Positions 1 to 8,997 of a stretch of DNA of 64,000 nt are shown one piece after another. The stretch spans positions 62,001-126,000 of the forward strand of contig SUZK01000002.1 of assembly GCA_015059955.1 (NCBI GenBank), read 5' to 3'. The stretch comes from Rikenellaceae bacterium. Lineage in GTDB: Bacteria > Bacteroidota > Bacteroidia > Bacteroidales > Rikenellaceae. Made by a program: the position numbers and the translations under genes. The notes beneath the pieces are model-generated. The model was not told the DNA's origin. It searched no databases and was given only the letters and a program-made list of their open reading frames with translations. The first letter of the stretch is position 1; each line of letters starts with the position of its first letter.

Positions 1-2598
1 GCGCAACGAGCCGAGCTTACCAGTGTAGATAACGATACCATCACGGATGACACGTATAGGCGTGTTGCGCTGCATCTTACCCTCGCGCACGATACATCCC
101 GCTACGGTGCCCACCTTCGATATCTTGAAGGTCTCCATAACCTCCGTCGAGCATACAATCTCCTCCTTCATCACTGGCTCCAACATACCCTCGATAGCAT
201 CCTTAATCTCGTTGATGGCGTCGTAGATGATAGAGTATAGACGGATGTCGATCTGCTCCTTCTCGGCAGCCTTACGTGCTGCAGCCGAAGGACGCACCTG
301 GAAGCCCACGATGATGGCGTTAGATGCCGCTGCAAGCAGTACGTCCGACTCCGATATCTGACCTACCGCCGAGTGGATAACGTTCACCTGTACGGTCTCC
401 TTCGAGAGCTTGATGAGCGAGCCTGTCATAGCCTCCACCGAGCCATCCACATCACCCTTGACGATGATGTTAAGCTCCTTGAACGAGCCTATGGCGATAC
501 GACGACCAATCTCGTCGAGTGTCACGTGCTTCTGTGTCATGATGCCCTGCATGCGCTGCAACTGCTCACGCTTGTTGGCAATCTCGCGTGCCGAGCGGTC
601 ATCCTCCATGACGTTGAAGGTATCACCCGCCTGGGGCGCACCGTTAAGACCGAGCACCTGTACTGGTGTCGATGGGCCTGCCTCGGTAACCTTGCGGCCA
701 TTCTCGTCGAACATAGCCTTTACACGGCCAGTGTATGTGCCCGAGAGGAGTACATCACCTACGCGCAACGTACCGTTCTGCACCATGATTGTCGCTACAT
801 AGCCACGACCCTTGTCCAACATCGACTCGATAACGGCTCCCGATGCCTTACGGTCGGGGTTAGCCTTAAGCTCGAGCATCTCAGCCTCAAGGAGCACCTT
901 CTCGAGGAGCTTGTCGAGGTTCATGCCCTTCTTTGCCGACACCTCCTGACACTGGTACTTACCGCCCCAGTCCTCTACGAGGTAGTTCATCTGTGATAGC
1001 TGCTCGCGGATATGGTCGGCATTAGCCTGAGGCTTATCCATCTTGTTGATGGCGAATACCATAGGCACGCCCGCTGCTGAGGCGTGGTTGATAGCCTCGA
1101 CGGTCTGTGGCATGACGCTGTCGTCGGCAGCCACGATGATGATAGCCACGTCGGTCATCTTAGCACCACGGGCACGCATCGCCGTAAAGGCCTCGTGACC
1201 AGGGGTGTCAAGGAATGTAATCTTCTGGCCGTTGAGCTCTACTGAATATGCACCGATGTGCTGGGTGATACCACCAGCCTCGCCTGCCGTAACATTTGTC
1301 TTACGTATGTTATCGAGCAGCGACGTCTTACCGTGGTCTACGTGACCCATTACGGTAACGATAGGTGGACGTGGCACGAGGTCTTCGTCGCTATCGGCGT
1401 CGGTCTCGATAGCCTCCTGAATCTCCACCGATACGAACTCCACCTTGAAGCCGAACTCCTCGGCAACAACCACCAATGCCTCAGCGTCGAGACGCTGGTT
1501 GATAGATACCATAAGGCCGAGGTTCATACATGCCGAGATAACCTCCATTGGCGACACGTTCATCATGGTGGCGAGCTCACTCACGGTCACGAACTCCGTA
1601 ACCTTGAGCACGCTGCGCTCCATCTCCTCGCGCTCCATCTCCTCGTTCATGCGCTCACGAACCTCCTCGCGCTTCTCCTTACGATACTTAGCACCCTTCG
1701 ACTTAGTACCCTTAGCCGTGAGGCGTGCCAACGTATCCTTTATCTGCTTCTGTACATCCTCATCCGACACCTCTGGGCGTACCACAGGCTTTGGCTGAGG
1801 CTTCTGCTTGTTCTTCTTCTTGCCAGCCTGCTGCTGTGCCTGCTGCTGGTTGCCACCATGCTGCTGTGGCTGCTGGTTGCCACCCTTGTTGCCGCCCTTC
1901 TCGTTCTTAGGGTTGTTCTTACCCTCCTTGGCTACGTTCACCTTCTCCTTCTCGAGACGCTTACGCTTGTGCTTGCCACCAGGAACCATGTTTGATACAT
2001 CCATGGTACCCAAAATCTTTGGGCCATCGAGCTGCGACACCTCAGGACGGTATACCGAGTCGCGCTTAGGCTGTGCTGGCTCCTCGACCTTAGGTGCCTC
2101 CACCTTAGGCTCTGCAACAACCTTAGGTGCCTCCACCTTAGGCTCCTCGCGCTTGGGCTGCTCAGGCTCTACAACCTTAGGTGCCTCGACCTTTGGAGCC
2201 TCCACCTTAGGCTCAGCGGCCTTAGGTGCCTCCTCCTTCTTGCCACCGAGGTCTATCTTACCGAGGATCTTTGGGCCACGCACCTCATCCTTCACGCTGA
2301 TAACGTTCGACTTGATTACGAGCTCCTCGTCCTCCTCCTTATCCTTCTGCGATGGGGTGTTGATGCTCACCGAAGCCTTCTGCTGTATGCGCTCACGCAC
2401 AGCGTTGCGCTCGTTGCCCGACTGTCGGTTGCCACCAAACTCCTTCTCCAATGCGGCATATACCTCGGCAGAGACTGGCGATGAGGGTGAGCAGTCGCTC
2501 TGCAAGCCCTTACGCTGGAGGAAGTCGGCGAGCGTGTTGAAGCCCACCTTAAACTCCTTAGCTACCTGTATAAGCCTAACTTTTCTATTGTTATCCAT
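1..2598 (-). CDS. infB: translation initiation factor IF-2 (3' end cut by window)
   Basis: Not in the ORF track because its stop lies outside the window; reading the minus strand from the ATG at 2598 gives 866 open codons. IF-2 is the GTPase that brings initiator fMet-tRNA to the small ribosomal subunit. The N-terminus has an IF2-N-type helical start, then a long low-complexity linker with PKVEAPKV-type repeats (about residues 120-190) and Lys/Gln-rich stretches, a second IF2-N segment, and the G domain near residues 410-530 with [16 protein letters not shown] and NKMD. Domains II-IV follow and run off the edge at ...GKLGSLR. It is the third gene of rimP-nusA-infB, 29 bp after nusA, and is expected to be cotranscribed. 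Gene identity is certain; only the last part is missing. Confidence 0.97.
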   Translation of the reverse strand, partial: MDNNRKVRLIQVAKEFKVGFNTLADFLQRKGLQSDCSPSSPVSAEVYAALEKEFGGNRQSGNERNAVRERIQQKASVSINTPSQKDKEEDEELVIKSNVISVKDEVRGPKILGKIDLGGKKEEAPKAAEPKVEAPKVEAPKVVEPEQPKREEPKVEAPKVVAEPKVEAPKVEEPAQPKRDSVYRPEVSQLDGPKILGTMDVSNMVPGGKHKRKRLEKEKVNVAKEGKNNPKNEKGGNKGGNQQPQQHGGNQQQAQQQAGKKKNKQKPQPKPVVRPEVSDEDVQKQIKDTLARLTAKGTKSKGAKYRKEKREEVRERMNEEMEREEMERSVLKVTEFVTVSELATMMNVSPMEVISACMNLGLMVSINQRLDAEALVVVAEEFGFKVEFVSVEIQEAIETDADSDEDLVPRPPIVTVMGHVDHGKTSLLDNIRKTNVTAGEAGGITQHIGAYSVELNGQKITFLDTPGHEAFTAMRARGAKMTDVAIIIVAADDSVMPQTVEAINHASAAGVPMVFAINKMDKPQANADHIREQLSQMNYLVEDWGGKYQCQEVSAKKGMNLDKLLEKVLLEAEMLELKANPDRKASGAVIESMLDKGRGYVATIMVQNGTLRVGDVLLSGTYTGRVKAMFDENGRKVTEAGPSTPVQVLGLNGAPQAGDTFNVMEDDRSAREIANKREQLQRMQGIMTQKHVTLDEIGRRIAIGSFKELNIIVKGDVDGSVEAMTGSLIKLSKETVQVNVIHSAVGQISESDVLLAAASNAIIVGFQVRPSAAARKAAEKEQIDIRLYSIIYDAINEIKDAIEGMLEPVMKEEIVCSTEVMETFKISKVGTVAGCIVREGKMQRNTPIRVIRDGIVIYTGKLGSLR

Positions 2599-2627
2599 CA
2601 ATATATCCTTTCTTTAATCGTTATCAA

Positions 2628-3860
2628 CTACTCCTCAAACTCTGCCTTAAGGATGGCTACCACCTGCTCAGCCTGCTCTATCTCGAGGTCGGCACGCTGT
2701 GCTATCTCCTCTACCGATAGTTCGAGCACGCTCTTAGCGGTGTCGCAGCCTGCGCTCTTCAACGCCTCGATGATCCAAGCGTCGATCTCGTCTGCGAACT
2801 CAGTAAGTGCTACGTCCTCCTCCTCAATCTCGCGGTATACGTCGATGTCGTAGCCTGTGAGCATCTTCGAGAGACGGATGTTAAGACCACCCTTACCGAT
2901 GGCGAGCGATACCTCCTCAGGCTTGAGGTATACCGAGGCTGTCTTGCGCTCCTCGTCGATGGTGATAGTCGAGATCTTTGCTGGGTTCAATGAACGCTGA
3001 ATCATAAGCGATGTGTTAGCCGTGAAGTTAACGACGTCGATGTTCTCGTTGCGCAACTCCTTGACGATGGTGTAGATACGTGAGCCCTTCATGCCGACGC
3101 ATGCACCTACTGGGTCGATACGGTCGTCATACGACTCAACGGCAACCTTAGCACGCTCACCAGGGATACGCGCAATCTTCTTGATGGTGATAAGACCATC
3201 ATAAATCTCAGGGACCTCCTGCTCGAAGAGACGCTCGAGGAACTGGTTGTCGGTACGCGATAGGATGATACGTGGCTGGTTGTTGTTCATCTCCACCGAC
3301 TTAACGATAGCCTTGATGGTGTCGCCCTTGCGGTAGAAGTCGTTAGGAATCTGCTCCATCTTGGGGAGTACGAGGTCGTTATCCTCGTCGTCGCGTACGA
3401 GTACCTCCTTCTTCCATACCTGGTATACCTCGCCAGAGATAATCTCGCCCACCTTCTCCGAGTACTTCTCGAAGAGGGCAGCCTTCTCAAGGTCGAGGAT
3501 ACGTGATGCGAGGTTCTGGCGTAGCGAGAGCACTGCACGACGACCAAACTTGGTCATGTCAATCTGGTCGGCATACTCGTCGCCAATCTCGTATGATGGG
3601 TCGATGGCCTTAACCTCCGAAAGAGATATCTCGGTGTTCTCATTCTCGAGGGCGTCATCCTCCACTACTACGCGGTTGCGCCAAATCTCAAGGTCGCCCT
3701 TCTCAGGGTTGATGATAACATCGAAGTTCTCGTCGCTTTCGAACTGCTTCTGTAGAGCGTGACGGAAAACATCCTCCAACACTCCGATGAGTGTTGCGTT
3801 GTCGATGCTCTTAAGCTCTTTGAACTCAGCAAAGTTGCTGATAAGATTAATGTACTTCAT
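2628..3860 (-). CDS. nusA: transcription termination/antitermination factor NusA
   Basis: 410-aa NusA, an RNA polymerase-associated factor controlling pausing, termination and antitermination. Visible order: N-terminal polymerase-binding domain (about 1-130), S1 domain (about 135-200, beginning VGEIISGEVYQV), KH1 and KH2 (about 205-345, with GKGGLNIRLS in KH2), and a short C-terminal helical segment containing a helix-hairpin-helix-like DLEIEQAEQVV. It lacks the two long acidic repeats of E. coli NusA, which fits its shorter length. It follows rimP (40 bp gap) and precedes infB, the classical rimP-nusA-infB order. Start chosen at MKYINLISNF. Confidence 0.97.
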   Translation of the reverse strand: MKYINLISNFAEFKELKSIDNATLIGVLEDVFRHALQKQFESDENFDVIINPEKGDLEIWRNRVVVEDDALENENTEISLSEVKAIDPSYEIGDEYADQIDMTKFGRRAVLSLRQNLASRILDLEKAALFEKYSEKVGEIISGEVYQVWKKEVLVRDDEDNDLVLPKMEQIPNDFYRKGDTIKAIVKSVEMNNNQPRIILSRTDNQFLERLFEQEVPEIYDGLITIKKIARIPGERAKVAVESYDDRIDPVGACVGMKGSRIYTIVKELRNENIDVVNFTANTSLMIQRSLNPAKISTITIDEERKTASVYLKPEEVSLAIGKGGLNIRLSKMLTGYDIDVYREIEEEDVALTEFADEIDAWIIEALKSAGCDTAKSVLELSVEEIAQRADLEIEQAEQVVAILKAEFEE

Positions 3861-3900
3861 TTTAGTGTTATATTTTGTTTTTGTTTTGATTACTACTTAA

Positions 3901-4368
3901 TTATTTGAAGTCGAGATACTCTTTTGTGTATTTGATCTCCTCCCATTTGTAGCTCTTGGTCACCTCTACTGTCACCTTGCGCTTCTTACCCTCTACGAGC
4001 TGCTTCTCCTCGTAGGATAGCTCTATACCCTCTTCGGTGGCATTGTTGAGCTTTGCTAAGATCTTGATGCCATCCTTGAGCAGTACCTCTACCGAACTGC
4101 CGATAATCTTCTTGTACTGGCGCAAGAGCTTGAGCTCCGAGCCTATGCCTGCCGATGCCACCATCAACGAGTAGTCCTCCACTTCGCGGTCGAGCTCCGC
4201 CTCAATGGCGCGATTTAGCTTGGCGCAATCCTCCAACATCACGGCGCTGTCGCTATCAATGAGTAGCTCAATCTCGCCCATAGGCGTGGTCTTACACTCA
4301 ACGACAAACATGTCGCTACCCTCGAGCTGTCGCTCGGCAATCTCTATAACTCGCTTAGCATCAATCAT
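3901..4368 (-). CDS. rimP: ribosome maturation factor RimP
   Basis: 155-aa RimP, which helps 30S subunit maturation. Alpha/beta N-terminal domain (about 1-80, with FVVECKTTPMGEIELLIDSD) and an SH3-like C-terminal barrel (about 85-155) match the family in length and order. First gene of the rimP-nusA-infB operon. A TATCTTTG -7 element lies about 90 bp upstream and a strong tetraloop hairpin sits inside the short leader. The C-terminus (KYTKEYLDFK) is as expected for Bacteroidota members. Confidence 0.93.
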   Translation of the reverse strand: MIDAKRVIEIAERQLEGSDMFVVECKTTPMGEIELLIDSDSAVMLEDCAKLNRAIEAELDREVEDYSLMVASAGIGSELKLLRQYKKIIGSSVEVLLKDGIKILAKLNNATEEGIELSYEEKQLVEGKKRKVTVEVTKSYKWEEIKYTKEYLDFK

Positions 4369-4413
4369 ATACTCTTGTGTTTTATCCTATTCCCTTAACA
4401 TATATCTACGAAA

Positions 4414-4435
4414 TAAGGGGACTCCCGTCCCCTTA
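4414..4435 (-). promoter_or_regulatory. leader hairpin before rimP
   Basis: Perfect 9-bp stem (TAAGGGGAC/GTCCCCTTA) with a 4-nt loop, about 14 nt downstream of the predicted start of the rimP transcript. It could be an attenuator or a 5'-stabilising hairpin; it could also be the terminator of the upstream minus-strand gene at 4506-5633, since it lies after that gene's stop. The U-run on the minus strand is weak (TTATTT). Confidence 0.55.
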
Positions 4436-4454
4436 CTCTCGCACTTTTACGATG

Positions 4455-4462
4455 CAAAGATA
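4455..4462 (-). promoter_or_regulatory. -7 element for rimP-nusA-infB
   Basis: Minus-strand TATCTTTG, matching the Bacteroidota sigma-ABfr consensus TAnnTTTG; predicted start near 4450. Confidence 0.6.
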
Positions 4463-4505
4463 GCTAAAATTTTTTATTTTACAATATATATATAGGTATT
4501 TTTTG

Positions 4506-5633
4506 CTACCACACCGTCACAGCAAGGATTATGACAACCATGATGGCTGTGACAAATAGTGTGAATATCGACACCATCAATGTGCGTCGTGGCGATAGTT
4601 GCTTGCCCATATATTTGAAGTCACTAAACGACTTACGATGCCATAGGTTAATGTTGCCTCTAAGCCATTCGGCGTAGCCCTCGATATCGAGGTTGCGATG
4701 CTCCAAAAACCAGCTCTCCGTGGCGTTGTCAAGTAGTGGTGCATCACACCACGAGAAGGCCTTACACCACGCCACCTCGTGAGGCTTGTCTCTGCTCGCT
4801 GATGGCTCAATGCCGAGACATACGACCAACTCGTTTTTGTTGCCGCCGTGCCAATATTGGCGTTGCTTCATAGCCGCTACGATACCCTGCGTGGCGTCGA
4901 ACATAAGCACGAAGATATGTATCTGAGCTTCAGCGCCGTAGTAGCCGTTGATGCGCTGTATTGCGCGCTGCATCGAGCGTGTTATCTCGACACCTCTGAG
5001 GCGTGGCGAGACGAGTACCGCATCTACGTCGAGTCTCTCTTCCGTGATGGGCGGGTACTCTATAAGGCCAAGCTGTGCCGCCTCCTTGTCGCTAATATCC
5101 TCGTGCCTAAATATCGAGTTTGAGTCGCGCACGTAGTTTACATATAGCCCCTCGTATGTAGCCGTCACCAGGTGGTCGTAGTTGTCGTCGAAGGGCTTCA
5201 TCTGACCACCACCGCCCGATACGCAGTTGGGGTGCGGAGGGTCTATCTCCTCCTCCTCGGTAATCCACATTTGGCATATTTTGAGGTAGCCCTCATACTC
5301 AATCTCAATCTCTTTGCCCGTATTTAGTGTGCAGAACCATATGTCTGGATGATGTACATACCTGACGACCGTTCGTGTGTGCGTCTTACCCTTTGAATCG
5401 GTATAGGTAACATGTTCTATTACGCGCTCGGTCCATGCCTCGTGGTGGTATACGGCTGTGGCATAGCCGCTTAGATACTCTCGGTCGCGACGTATGCGGT
5501 ACATTGCCCAGATGATGGGTAGTTCTGCTATGATAGCTGCGATGACGTATAGTGGCCACCACTCGGCAACGCCTGCGACAAGGTATGTTATCGCGGCAGC
5601 AGCTACGGGAAGTATGTATAGTAGGCGATACAC
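4506..5633 (-). CDS. membrane protein of unknown function
   Basis: 375 aa, not recognised as a named family. Two hydrophobic helices fill residues 1-50 (LLYILPVAAAAITYLVAG and PLYVIAAIIAELPIIWAMY) and a third lies at the C-terminus (about 350-373). The roughly 300-residue middle part is soluble and mixed alpha/beta in appearance, with a Gly-rich NCVSGGGGQMKPFDDNYDHL segment. It starts 9 bp after the LemA-like gene, so the two are very likely cotranscribed and may act together at the membrane. No enzyme motif is visible. Confidence 0.8.
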   Translation of the reverse strand: MYRLLYILPVAAAAITYLVAGVAEWWPLYVIAAIIAELPIIWAMYRIRRDREYLSGYATAVYHHEAWTERVIEHVTYTDSKGKTHTRTVVRYVHHPDIWFCTLNTGKEIEIEYEGYLKICQMWITEEEEIDPPHPNCVSGGGGQMKPFDDNYDHLVTATYEGLYVNYVRDSNSIFRHEDISDKEAAQLGLIEYPPITEERLDVDAVLVSPRLRGVEITRSMQRAIQRINGYYGAEAQIHIFVLMFDATQGIVAAMKQRQYWHGGNKNELVVCLGIEPSASRDKPHEVAWCKAFSWCDAPLLDNATESWFLEHRNLDIEGYAEWLRGNINLWHRKSFSDFKYMGKQLSPRRTLMVSIFTLFVTAIMVVIILAVTVW

Positions 5634-5642
5634 GCTAAGCGA

Positions 5643-6164
5643 TTATGAGAATAGCTCAATATCGTTCTCGCGGCGACTCTTTACCACCTCTGCTGTGGCA
5701 TCCGATGTAATCACCTCGTACTCGATGACGCTCCTATTCGATATAAACCACTTCGAAGGCATCGACTCGAGCAGTGTCTCACGCACGCGGATGATGTCGA
5801 GCATGCGCTGCTGTGCCGAGGCGAAGAGCGAGCGCTGCACCTCGATAGACTGCATCAGCTTGTCGTAGAGACGCGTGTCAAATGTTGGGTTCTGCTCCTG
5901 TATCATCTTGAATAGCTCGTTGTTACCACCCGAGTAGCGACCTGCGATAAGCTCAGGATATATCTTCTCGAAGGTCTTGCGATACTCATCCGTGACGCCC
6001 GCCTCCTGCTTCAGCGTCTTCCACATAGTGTCGTATACCGACTCAATCTTACCACGCTGTGCCTCCGCCTCCTTGCGTAGGGCAACCTCACGATTGTTGT
6101 AACTAAAGTACATGGCAACAAGTGCTATGATAAGCACACCACCAACAATTAATGCGATAATCAT
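5643..6164 (-). CDS. LemA-like membrane-anchored coiled-coil protein
   Basis: 173 aa with one N-terminal membrane helix (about 3-22, IALIVGGVLIIALVAMYFSY), then long helices (about 23-150) containing NNREVALRKEAEAQRGKIESVYDTMW-type sequence, the LemA pattern. LemA proteins are of unclear molecular function and are often paired with membrane partner proteins. Here it is the first gene of a two-gene unit with the unknown membrane protein at 4506. A TACCTTTG -7 element lies 36 bp upstream. Family assignment is good; function unknown. Confidence 0.82.
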   Translation of the reverse strand: MIIALIVGGVLIIALVAMYFSYNNREVALRKEAEAQRGKIESVYDTMWKTLKQEAGVTDEYRKTFEKIYPELIAGRYSGGNNELFKMIQEQNPTFDTRLYDKLMQSIEVQRSLFASAQQRMLDIIRVRETLLESMPSKWFISNRSVIEYEVITSDATAEVVKSRRENDIELFS

Positions 6165-6199
6165 ATTATTGATATTTTAGGGTTTTCGATACTCATCAA

Positions 6200-6207
6200 C
6201 AAAGGTA
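6200..6207 (-). promoter_or_regulatory. -7 element for lemA-like gene
   Basis: Minus-strand TACCTTTG, a full match to TAnnTTTG, about 36 bp before the ATG at 6164. Confidence 0.6.
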
Positions 6208-6253
6208 CGATAATTTAGCGAAAAATTGTATACTCCGCTCTCTTTTTTTAATG

Positions 6254-6460
6254 TTAGTCCCATACGATTGCCTGTATTAGGTTGTCGCTAAATGTTTCAC
6301 TCTCTGGCTCGAAGCGCTTGTTGCACACCGGACAGAAGAAGGGTGCACTCTCATCGTTATCTTCGCCACATGTGGGACACGAGCAGTAGAAGCCCACGCC
6401 TGCCTCATGGTCGAAGCGTGTGCCACAACGCTCACAACTCATCTTATATACTACGCCCAT
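6254..6460 (-). CDS. small zinc-ribbon protein
   Basis: 68 aa with three Cys pairs: CERC near the start, CSCPTC in the middle and CPVC later, consistent with one or two structural zinc sites. No other domain. The family is not recognised; rubredoxin-like or zinc-ribbon adaptor roles are possible. Transcribed alone on the minus strand between the LemA unit and the divergent panB gene. Confidence 0.7.
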   Translation of the reverse strand: MGVVYKMSCERCGTRFDHEAGVGFYCSCPTCGEDNDESAPFFCPVCNKRFEPESETFSDNLIQAIVWD

Positions 6461-6608
6461 AAATCTAATGTTTTTAGGTTAAACACATCTTTAAAGTACT
6501 TGATTGATGGTGCAAAGTTGATGATGATTTTTGACAAGCTGTGTCAATACATGGTGTAATTTTAGCTATATATCGCTAATTGGGGCATTGTTTTATAACA
6601 ATTTTTAC

Positions 6609-6616
6609 TATCTTTG
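6609..6616 (+). promoter_or_regulatory. -7 element for panB
   Basis: TATCTTTG, with an ATTG -33-like box 18 bp upstream; predicted start about 25 nt before the ATG at 6647. Confidence 0.6.
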
Positions 6617-6646
6617 TATTACTAACACCAAATATTGATAGTATAT

Positions 6647-7462
6647 ATGTCAGTTGAAAGCACAGTAAGAGCGGTGACAACACTACGCCTTACGGAGATG
6701 AAGCAGCGTGGCGAGAAGATAGCCATGCTCACCTCGTATGACTACTCTATGGCAAAGATTGTCGACCAGGCGGGTGTCGATGTTATCCTCGTTGGTGACT
6801 CGGCAGCTAACGTCATGGCGGGCTTCGAGACCACACTACCTATAACCTTGGATATGATGATCTACCACGCTAAGTCGGTTGTTCGTGCTGTGGAGCGAGC
6901 GTTGGTCGTTGTCGACCTTCCGTTCGGTACCTATCAGGGTAACTCGAAGGTGGCTCTCGACTCGGCGGTGCGCATCATGAAGGAGACCGAGGCCGATGCA
7001 GTGAAGCTTGAGGGTGGTGAGGAGATTTTGGAGTCTGTAAATCGTATCCTCTCGGCGGGCATCCCTGTTATGGGCCACCTCGGACTTACGCCACAGTCGA
7101 TACATAAGTTCGGCACATATAACGTGAGAGCTAAGGATGAGGCTGAGGCAGAGAAGCTTGTGCGCGATGCACATCTGCTCGAGGAGGCTGGCTGCTTCGC
7201 TGTTGTCTTGGAGAAGATACCCGCAAAGCTCGGTAAGCGAGTGTCGGAGGAGCTACATATCCCAACCATCGGTATTGGTGCTGGTGGCGACACCGACGGT
7301 CAGGTGCTCGTAGCTCACGATATGTTGGGTATTACGCAGGCCTTTTCGCCCCGTTTCTTGCGCCGTTATGCCGACCTCGGCACGACAATTTCGGAGGCTG
7401 TAGGTCACTATGTCGACGATGTTAAGAGCCGCGACTTCCCCAACGAGAAGGAGCAATATTAA
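6647..7462 (+). CDS. panB: 3-methyl-2-oxobutanoate hydroxymethyltransferase (ketopantoate hydroxymethyltransferase)
   Basis: 271-aa PanB, first committed enzyme of pantothenate synthesis: adds a hydroxymethyl group from 5,10-methylene-THF to 2-oxoisovalerate. Seen: [18 protein letters not shown], the Mg-binding [10 protein letters not shown] loop, [36 protein letters not shown], and [17 protein letters not shown], all PanB signatures along a TIM barrel. The ORF track starts 4 codons early at a TTG; the ATG at 6647 (MSVEST) is preferred. No other pan gene is adjacent. A bidirectional terminator follows. Confidence 0.95.
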   Translation: MSVESTVRAVTTLRLTEMKQRGEKIAMLTSYDYSMAKIVDQAGVDVILVGDSAANVMAGFETTLPITLDMMIYHAKSVVRAVERALVVVDLPFGTYQGNSKVALDSAVRIMKETEADAVKLEGGEEILESVNRILSAGIPVMGHLGLTPQSIHKFGTYNVRAKDEAEAEKLVRDAHLLEEAGCFAVVLEKIPAKLGKRVSEELHIPTIGIGAGGDTDGQVLVAHDMLGITQAFSPRFLRRYADLGTTISEAVGHYVDDVKSRDFPNEKEQY

Positions 7463-7480
7463 TCCGCATAAGATAATATA

Positions 7481-7514
7481 AATAGGGGTGTTAGCTATTG
7501 CTGACACCCCTATT
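7481..7514. terminator. bidirectional terminator between panB and plsX
   Basis: 11-bp stem AATAGGGGTGT/ACACCCCTATT with a 12-nt loop, T-rich on the plus side, between the convergent stop codons of panB and plsX. Confidence 0.85.
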
Positions 7515-7535
7515 TTATTGCTGATGCTCAATATG

Positions 7536-8585
7536 TTAGTTGTTCTCCTCTGCGGGCTTCACGTTTTTGAGAGCCTCGCGCAGGTGCGATGGGAAGTCGC
7601 CCTTGATGTCGCGCTCCATGGCGAGTATCATGCTGCAAATGGCGCGTGCCGAGGAGCTGCCGTGGCCAATCATCACGGGTGCGTTCACGCCCATCACCTG
7701 AAGGCCGCCAACGCTCTCTCCGTTCATAGCGTCCCAGAAGTCCTGCTGCCAGTAGAGCTTAGGCACTATGCGACCGAGTACTGGGCGCACGAAGTTCTTA
7801 AATCGTGGCTTTCCGCCACCGAGCTTGAAGTTGATGCGGTAGAGCGCCTCTGCCATCTTAAGGATGCTGTTGCCCACGAAGGCGTCGGCAACGACCACGT
7901 CGGCGGTGCGACCTGTGAAGATGTACGACGACTCGACGTTACCCACAAAGTTGTAATCCTTAGAGCCCTTCATCAGCTCATAGGTAGCCTTAGCCTGGGT
8001 GTTACCCTTGCCCTCCTCCTCGCCAATGTTGAGCAGAGCTACGCGTGGGTTTTCGAGGTGAAGTACCGACTTGGCGTATATCGAGCCGAGCAGACCATAC
8101 TGTGCCAATACCTCAGGCTTGGCATCTACGTTCAAGCCTACATCCATAAGGATGCCACGACGTATACCGTGCTCCGATGATATTGTAGGTATGAGTGTTG
8201 CCAAGACGGGACGTATCACACCCTCGATAGGCTTGATTACCTGCATCGAGCCGACCATCATAGCACCTGTTGAGCCAGCGCTCGCAAAGCCATCTATCTT
8301 CTTCTCTGCGAGGTACTTGAAACCCACAGTTATGCTTGAGTCCTTCTTTGCTACGAAGGCCTTAGCTGGGTGGTCGCCCATCTCGATAATCTCGGTGGTA
8401 TGCACCAAATCGAAGCTATCGGCAGATGCGCCATGCTTCTTGAGTAACTCTCTAATGCGCTTTTCGTCGCCGAAGAGTACGATGCGGCTATCCTTGTCAA
8501 TGAGCTTAAGCGCTCTCACAGCACCCTCCACAGCCACCTCAGGGGCGAAGTCGCCACCCATAGCGTCGATACCTATCTTAATCAT
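7536..8585 (-). CDS. plsX: phosphate acyltransferase PlsX
   Basis: 349-aa PlsX, making acyl-phosphate from acyl-ACP for membrane phospholipid synthesis. The start is the ATG at 8585 (MIKIGIDAMGGDFAPEV), the invariant PlsX N-terminus; the track's longer start (MCSFCFF...) is not conserved in character. Also seen: SAGSTGAMM, LNVDAKPEVLAQYGLLG, LLNIGEEEGKG and VVADAFVGNSILK. It is the third gene after yceD and rpmF, a common bacterial order, but a strong terminator-like hairpin separates it from rpmF. fabH, often next, is not present. Confidence 0.96.
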   Translation of the reverse strand: MIKIGIDAMGGDFAPEVAVEGAVRALKLIDKDSRIVLFGDEKRIRELLKKHGASADSFDLVHTTEIIEMGDHPAKAFVAKKDSSITVGFKYLAEKKIDGFASAGSTGAMMVGSMQVIKPIEGVIRPVLATLIPTISSEHGIRRGILMDVGLNVDAKPEVLAQYGLLGSIYAKSVLHLENPRVALLNIGEEEGKGNTQAKATYELMKGSKDYNFVGNVESSYIFTGRTADVVVADAFVGNSILKMAEALYRINFKLGGGKPRFKNFVRPVLGRIVPKLYWQQDFWDAMNGESVGGLQVMGVNAPVMIGHGSSSARAICSMILAMERDIKGDFPSHLREALKNVKPAEENN

Positions 8586-8616
8586 TGAGTTGAGTTTTAG
8601 GTTAATGAAAAAACAA

Positions 8617-8649
8617 AAAGAGCACAACCACTTATGCGGTGTGCTCTTT
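8617..8649 (-). terminator. terminator or attenuator between rpmF and plsX
   Basis: Minus strand: 10-bp stem AAAGAGCACA/TGTGCTCTTT with a 13-nt loop, followed by TTTTTGTTTTTT. It lies just after rpmF and 32 bp before the plsX ATG, so plsX expression must rely on read-through or an unseen promoter. Confidence 0.8.
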
Positions 8650-8661
8650 AATTAGTGAAGA

Positions 8662-8847
8662 CTACTCAGCTGCCTTCTTCTCGATAGCGAGCTTACCGCG
8701 ATAGAAGCCGCACTCAGGGCATACGCGGTGGTAAAGTACTGCTGAACCGCAGTTTGAGCAAGTTACTACAGTAGGAACTACTGCCTTGTAGTGAGTTCTT
8801 CTCTTGTCGCGTCGTGTAGACGAAACTTTGTGTTTTGGATGTGCCAT
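8662..8847 (-). CDS. rpmF: 50S ribosomal protein L32
   Basis: 61-aa L32. N-terminal MAHPKHKVSSTRRDKRRTH and a Cys4 zinc ribbon (CSNC and CPEC) identify the zinc-binding form. Middle gene of yceD-rpmF-plsX. Followed by a strong terminator, as suits a gene needed in large excess over plsX. Confidence 0.97.
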   Translation of the reverse strand: MAHPKHKVSSTRRDKRRTHYKAVVPTVVTCSNCGSAVLYHRVCPECGFYRGKLAIEKKAAE

Positions 8848-8997
8848 CTTACAATATAATTTTTAAGTTTTATGTTTCATGTTAGTCGCGCTAACAGGCC
8901 GACGGATAAGCCATTAGCTTGACTCTGTACTCTAATTATCACTCCCCTCTATCAATCTCACTCTCTACTTGTTACTCTCCTCTAATCAATCACTCCT
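8848..8997. other. yceD-rpmF spacer with pyrimidine-rich repeats
   Basis: The 150-bp gap between yceD and rpmF has several imperfect CTCTAATCA/CACTCCTCT repeats (8935-8998, plus strand) and a small hairpin GTTAG-TCGCG-CTAAC at 8881-8895. No gene or clear promoter seen. Confidence 0.4.

Noticed and set aside
2060-2230. PKVEAPKV repeat DNA in infB as a mobile or regulatory repeat
   Set aside because: In frame within the normal flexible linker of IF-2, which is low-complexity in many bacteria.
373-2617. Plus-strand ORFs opposite infB (for example 1258-1995 and 1808-2617)
   Set aside because: Shadows of infB; infB itself is absent from the track only because its stop is outside the window.
8881-8895. 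GTTAG-TCGCG-CTAAC hairpin in the rpmF leader as a riboswitch
   Set aside because: Too short and no conserved riboswitch core could be recognised.
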